Shown in pieces: positions 33,601 through 36,496 of a DNA stretch of 36,496 bases. Made by a program: the position numbers and the translations under genes. The notes beneath the pieces are model-generated. The model was given only the letters and a program-made list of their open reading frames with translations, searched no databases and was not told the origin of the DNA. The stretch's first letter is position 1. Each line of letters opens with the position of its first letter. Origin of the DNA: JAIOPA01 sp046076045 (GTDB lineage: Bacteria; Eisenbacteria; RBG-16-71-46); assembly GCA_046076045.1 (NCBI GenBank), contig JBJTRI010000048.1:1-36496 (forward strand), written 5' to 3'.

Positions 33601-34116
33601 TACAACGGCGGCGGGTCGGCGGCCGACTACATGATCGAGGTCATGCAGCGCACCTTCGACGGCTACTTCAACAACGTCGCCGGCGACCGCGTGCCGTTCA
33701 CCAGTCCCTCGGCCGGCATCTGGGGTCCGAAGGTCATGATCGTCAACGAGATGGCCGGCTCGGGCGGCGACTACCTGCCGTACATGTTCCGCGCACGCAA
33801 GCTGGGCACGATCGTGGGCAAGCGCACCTGGGGTGGGCTCGTGCACACCGCGGACACCCCGCCGTTCGTGGACGGCGGCTCGATGATCGCGCCGCGCGGC
33901 GGCTACTTCGCCGCCGAGGGCGACGGGCGCTGGGCGGTCGAGAACGAGGGCGTGGCGCCCGACGTGGACGTGGAGAACTGGCCCGCCGACGTCGCGGCGG
34001 GACGCGACCCGCAGTTGGAGAGGGCGGTCGAGGTGGCGCTGCGGCAGCTGGCCGAGAAGCCCGTGCGCCGTCTCATGAAGGAACCGCCGCCGCCCACGTG
34101 GGGACGTCGTCCCTGA
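30679..34116 (+). CDS. Tricorn-like protease 2 (S41 peptidase with beta-propeller repeats)
   Basis: 1145-aa exported paralogue of the protease at 15157. ATG 30679 has GGAG at 8 nt; signal peptide residues 1-24 (AAHAS). Propeller blades fill about 30-545 (FSPDGRWIAF, WTPDGKSVLF, SPDGKRVAF, WSPDGRWIAY, WSPDSKRLLY, WSPDSRWVAW). A low-complexity Gly/Ala/Lys linker spans about 555-598, at the place where paralogue 1 also has a linker. C1, PDZ (RVSAGDWLLAINGEELRG) and C2 domains follow. Candidate catalytic residues are H804 (TGHSYVRGGD), S1028 (AGSGGDY) and E1090 (NEGVAPD). Gly follows the nucleophile where tricorn and paralogue 1 have Asp, and Gly precedes the His. It may therefore differ in specificity. 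Confidence 0.9.
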   Translation: MSARLVASLLLAALFAFPFAAHASAPEGATLMLRSPTVSATHIAFAYAQDLWVVPRAGGDARRLTSSPGQERRPRFSPDGRWIAFTAQYAGNGDVYVVPTEGGEPRRLTWHPGDDEVQGWTPDGKSVLFASGRATWAPTAAPRFWTVPATGGPETPLALARAFQGRLSPDGKRVAFRLNNSWDEERRNYRGGQNRPVWITDLATLATVTPAWDGSKDMEPVWLGDRVVFISDRDGVANLWSCDAQGKDLRQHTRFTDDDVKSVDAAAGTVVFERAGALHELDPATGTVRTLSIRATGDFPWMMPRWEDVSARLTNLSLSPTGKRVLVEARGEVFTIPADKGDVRNLTRSSGSAEREPAWSPDGRWIAYWSDAPEPGRDTPGESRLRIESAEGTQPARTLDVPNPGRAYGTTWSPDSKRLLYTDTNLNLWVVEVATGQARRIGRDPWMVPTRTMHPSWSPDSRWVAWSAHLNTLYRAIMVADVVSGATHQVTDGMADAVHPVWDAGGKLLWFLGSTDYGLRSQWLDMTSYDREETFALYAVVLAKDGATPFPPESDEDAGVATGEKGEAKGEAKGDAKGAKPGAGAGAGAGPGAKDAAPGTPPVRIDPDGIGARIVAAPGLPTRAYTGLQAGVAGTVFVLELPAGAEAARGGPAPASTLHRYKVADRKAAVFANDVASYAVSADGRKLVWRVAAPGGGPGGPPAAGAPSAPPTLYLVDADKTPPTAGSGKLPYSLRMWLEPVAEFRQIFHEGWRTQRDYYYVPNLHGTDWPRMREHYGKLLPYVRHRADLNELLDRMGAETATGHSYVRGGDLPEMPSTNVGLLGADLVVESGRWRIARIYDNERWNPELKAPLAAPGLRVSAGDWLLAINGEELRGDDNPYRLLDGTANKQTVLTVHDRPSLEGARTVTVVPVASEQTLRTRAWVESNRRRVDQLSGGRLAYVYVPNTGMPGYTSFNRYYFAQQDREGVVVDERYNGGGSAADYMIEVMQRTFDGYFNNVAGDRVPFTSPSAGIWGPKVMIVNEMAGSGGDYLPYMFRARKLGTIVGKRTWGGLVHTADTPPFVDGGSMIAPRGGYFAAEGDGRWAVENEGVAPDVDVENWPADVAAGRDPQLERAVEVALRQLAEKPVRRLMKEPPPPTWGRRP
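32367..32450 (+). repeat. In-frame simple repeats inside tricorn-like gene 2
   Basis: Degenerate 12-bp units (AAGGGTGAGGCC type, coding KGEA/KGDA) pass into four exact GGGTGC hexamers at 32421-32444 coding Gly-Ala. Hexamer gain or loss would change linker length without a frameshift. Confidence 0.8.
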
Positions 34117-34138
34117 GGTGCGGCCTCGACCCCATGAA

Positions 34139-34181
34139 GGACGAACGCCCCCGGACCCTGCATGGTCCGGGGGCGTCGTCC
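34139..34181. terminator. Bidirectional 18-bp hairpin between convergent genes
   Basis: Arms 34139-34157 and 34164-34181 pair over 18 bp with one bulged A and a 6-nt loop. It sits between the stops of tricorn-like gene 2 (34116) and the repeat protein (34196). Confidence 0.75.
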
Positions 34182-34195
34182 TGCATGCGGGGTCG

Positions 34196-35911
34196 TCAGT
34201 CGGCCACGACCACGCGCTTCACGCTCGTCTGCGCACCCACGCGCAGCCGGGCGAAGTACACACCGCTCGAGACGCGCCGTCCGGCCTCGTCGGCACCGTC
34301 CCAACGCGCCGTCTGGTCCCCCGACGCGGTCCCGCGCCACGGCGTCGCCACGCGACGACCGGCGAGGTCCAGGATCTCGAGCTCGCCCTCGCCGCGACCG
34401 GCGAAGGAGAAGTTCATGGTGCCGCGCGCCGGGTTCGGCCACGGGCTCGCCATGCGGATGGTGGGAGCGACGCGGTCGCCCACGCCGAGCACGCCCTTGG
34501 GCGACATGTACACGGTGAGCGTGGTGTCGCTCGTGACGCGGAAGCCACCCGCGACGTACGCGGTGTCCCACGCCGCCGTGGGCGGATACACCTTCACGAA
34601 GTAGTGCAGGTCATCCGCCACGATGCGCGTCGAACCCGCCGCGCCCGTGGTGTTGTCGATCGTCATGAAGCGGTCACCGGTGGCGTTGTCGTACAGGTTG
34701 ATGTTGGCCCCGGCGATCGGCAGCCCGGTGACGATGTCCACGACCGAGACGTCCACCCAGCGGCCGGCACGGCAGACGATGTTGCCCATGTTGAGACCGG
34801 TGCCCCCGATGGCCAGGCTGTCCAGTCGGCAGGGGATCAACTTGGTCGCCACCGGGGGCTGGATGGTGAGGCGCTGCAGCCCGGCCGGCACCGCCAGCGT
34901 GAAGTTACCGAGCGTGTTCGTGAAGTCGTTGGTGGTCTCGATGCGCGGATAGACCGGCGCCTGCGACCAGTCCACGTCGAGGTCGGCGTTCACCACCGCG
35001 GCTCCGAACGCGTCCACGACATGACCCGTCAGCAGCCGGGCGACGGGCAGCGTGAAGGTGGGGAGCGTCTGGTCGAGCAGCGTCGGCGTGACGTTGTACT
35101 GCGTGACCGTGGCGTAGTTGTTCGTGTAGACCGGCGGCGGGACCGCGATGAAGTCGTACGACGAACCGTCCGGCACACAGATGCGCGCGACGCCCGTGGC
35201 CGCGGTGTTGTTCGAGGGGATGAACAACTTGCTGCGCCCGGGCAGGGTGCGCACGGTGATGCTGGCGTTGTTGAGCGGGAACCCGTTGGGATCGGTCACC
35301 AGGCACGTGATCACCTTGCCGTTGGGCACGACCACGTCGCCCGCCACCACGTCGGCGGTCAGGTTGACGTTCGGGATCAGGACCGGAGCCTTGTGCAAGG
35401 TGAGTGCGGGCACGATCTCGACGTTCCAGGTCCCGGCCGTGGTCAGCACGTTGAACGTGCCGTCGGCGTTGTTGTTGGAGTCCTGGAGGAACGCGGGGGC
35501 GACACCGGCCGCGTTCTTCAGTCGGATGTTCGTGAACGGCACCGGGGCACCGTTCACGCCGAGCACGCGGCCCGTGAAGTACTTGCCGTAGGGCAGGATG
35601 GGATTGATGCCCTGGGTGCCGCCCTGCAGACGGATGTTCGGGTAGTCGGCCTGGAACAGGTGTCGCCCCTTGCGAGGCTTGAAGGTGATGTCGTAGCGAC
35701 CGTCGGGAAGGGTGATGTTGTAGGTCCCGTTCACGAGGGTGGAGTCGTTCGTGACCGGTGACATCTGGCCCGTGGCGCGGTCGATGATGTCGATGTCGCA
35801 CGGCCATACCGGCTGGCCGTTCGTGTCGATCACGGTGCCCGCGATACCGGCGGCCGAGGCCGTACCCGCGACGCACAATCCGATCAGGGTGAGCAGGGTG
35901 GGGAACTTCAC
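34196..35911 (-). CDS. Exported five-repeat beta-sandwich protein with FlgD-like C-terminal domain
   Basis: 571-aa secreted protein. GTG 35911 follows a purine-rich GAGAGAGAGA tract. The signal peptide ends near residue 20 (GTASA). Five carboxypeptidase-regulatory-like units of about 90 residues begin near 23, 112, 200, 294 and 386. Each opens with the pattern hxGxVxDxxGxPVxxAxIxV, for example GTVIDTNGQPV, GRVLGVNGAPV, CLVTDPNGFPL and GHVVDAFGAAV. The tail (about 485-571, PWPNPARGTM to GVYFARLRV) matches the FlgD Ig-like/T9SS type A-like domain also on the M1 peptidase. Asn and Thr are enriched, as in surface proteins. No catalytic motif is visible. I infer a cell-surface structural or adhesive protein. 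Confidence 0.85.
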   Translation of the reverse strand: MKFPTLLTLIGLCVAGTASAAGIAGTVIDTNGQPVWPCDIDIIDRATGQMSPVTNDSTLVNGTYNITLPDGRYDITFKPRKGRHLFQADYPNIRLQGGTQGINPILPYGKYFTGRVLGVNGAPVPFTNIRLKNAAGVAPAFLQDSNNNADGTFNVLTTAGTWNVEIVPALTLHKAPVLIPNVNLTADVVAGDVVVPNGKVITCLVTDPNGFPLNNASITVRTLPGRSKLFIPSNNTAATGVARICVPDGSSYDFIAVPPPVYTNNYATVTQYNVTPTLLDQTLPTFTLPVARLLTGHVVDAFGAAVVNADLDVDWSQAPVYPRIETTNDFTNTLGNFTLAVPAGLQRLTIQPPVATKLIPCRLDSLAIGGTGLNMGNIVCRAGRWVDVSVVDIVTGLPIAGANINLYDNATGDRFMTIDNTTGAAGSTRIVADDLHYFVKVYPPTAAWDTAYVAGGFRVTSDTTLTVYMSPKGVLGVGDRVAPTIRMASPWPNPARGTMNFSFAGRGEGELEILDLAGRRVATPWRGTASGDQTARWDGADEAGRRVSSGVYFARLRVGAQTSVKRVVVAD

Positions 35912-36272
35912 GTGGGTGTCTCTCTCTCTGGAGCGGGTCGCGCACGGCAGGGACCGCGAGCGACGCCGGTGGGTGTGCAGGGGAACCGCGACCGGTCACG
36001 GCCGGTCTCTCCACCAGCCGTCACCGCAAGAGGTGGGCCAGACCGGCACCCTGATACACCCTCCCGAGCCGGATTCCCGCAGGGCCTGTTCGGGAAAGGT
36101 TTACGCACACCGGTCGGTCGGTAGCCCGGAGACGACATGCGAACTGCGAGCCCCCGCTGCTCGCCCTCCGCGTCGGATGCCCCAGCCCGCTGTGTCATCG
36201 CACCCATCCCCGCTCCTTCCGCCGCAGCGCGGGCACCCGCTCCTCTATAGTGTGCGGCACCCTCGAGGCCCC
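35912..36272. other. Divergent intergenic region of 361 bp
   Basis: It lies between the repeat protein (minus) and the right-edge gene (plus). It holds a TCTCTCTCTCTC tract at its left end (ribosome-site side of the minus gene), a CGGTCGGTCGGT triplet near 36111 and the -10-like box at 36246. I see no gene in it. Confidence 0.5.
36246..36251 (+). promoter_or_regulatory. -10 box of the right-edge gene
   Basis: TATAGT matches the -10 consensus at 5 of 6 and stands out in G+C-rich DNA. No good -35 is seen 17-18 nt upstream. The leader would be about 15 nt. Confidence 0.35.
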
Positions 36273-36496
36273 ATGCCCAAGCCCACCCCGTCCCCTGCAA
36301 GCCCGCCCCCCGCCCCCGCGAGCGATCGCCTGCCCGCGGCGTGGCGCGACCCGTGGGTGTGGTGTGCCGCCGCGAGTGCGATACCGCTCGCGCTCGCCAT
36401 GCGTGGCGCACCGTGGGGCGAACCGGTCGCCGAGGACTTCGACTTCCTGCATCGCGCACTCCTGCAGGGCATGGGCACGCTGCTCGACGGCGGCGG
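36273..36496 (+). CDS. Probable membrane protein, 5' end only
   Basis: An open frame begins at ATG 36273 and runs off the right edge (74 codons). GAGG lies 4 nt upstream in the context CGAGGCCCCATG, the same as at the M1 peptidase gene. The product starts with a Pro-rich cytoplasmic tail (about 20 residues), then RDPWVWCAAASAIPLALAMR as a first hydrophobic segment, then VAEDFDFLHRALLQGMGTLL. This layout recalls multi-spanning glycosyltransferase-like (PMT/GT-C type) membrane proteins, in which an acidic loop follows the first helix. That identity is only a guess, since the catalytic region is outside the window. Confidence 0.55.
   Translation, partial: MPKPTPSPASPPPAPASDRLPAAWRDPWVWCAAASAIPLALAMRGAPWGEPVAEDFDFLHRALLQGMGTLLDGG

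Overview
The window is very G+C-rich DNA, almost certainly from a Gram-negative (two-membrane) bacterium. It encodes a secretin, several exported proteins and two proteins that end in a FlgD-like/T9SS type A-like C-terminal domain. Exported proteases with that tail, fibronectin-like exported proteins and tricorn-like proteases recall FCB-related candidate phyla such as Candidatus Eisenbacteria. That placement is an inference from style, not a demonstrated affiliation. Genes are tightly packed, starts often overlap upstream stops (ATGA, GTGA, TGATG), and strong GC hairpins separate convergent or successive units.

Layout. 1-223: 5' end of an exported fibronectin-like protein on the minus strand. 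224-886: non-coding, with a near-consensus plus-strand promoter. 887-11821: a type IV pilus or type II secretion-like assembly cluster (pilB, pilC, major pilin, three minor pilins, pilM, N, O, P, Q, then a minus-strand DUF5658-like gene, then the prepilin peptidase pilD). No pilT is present. 11895-12893: fabH. 13000-15020: a TRAP-associated lipoprotein (TatT type) and a DctP-type binding protein without membrane subunits. 15157-18438: tricorn-like protease 1. 18564-21290: M1 metallopeptidase with a FlgD-like tail. 21363-22839 (minus): YebC-family factor and an SRPBCC protein. 23041-24135: HDOD protein.

24136-24504 holds a 112-bp tandem duplication. 24505-25758 (minus) is a cytochrome P450. 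25759-26849 is a 1.1-kb non-coding island, A+T-richer in parts, with several strong hairpins and a 130-bp element bounded by perfect 18-bp inverted repeats. 26850-30480 (minus) is a coupled three-gene cassette: histidine phosphatase, a double glycosyltransferase fusion, and an APH-fold kinase-like protein. 30679-34116 is tricorn-like protease 2. 34196-35911 (minus) is a five-repeat exported protein with a FlgD-like tail. 36273 to the right edge is the start of a probable membrane protein.

How the genes relate. The pil genes form one machine: an assembly ATPase with a c-di-GMP-binding-type N-terminal domain, platform protein, pilins, PilMNOP alignment complex, secretin and peptidase. The two tricorn-like proteases and the M1 peptidase are all exported and suggest extracytoplasmic degradation of proteins to peptides. 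The TRAP-type binding protein and lipoprotein may capture small solutes. The histidine phosphatase/glycosyltransferase/kinase cassette is the least explained gene set. The island beside it holds the least explained DNA.
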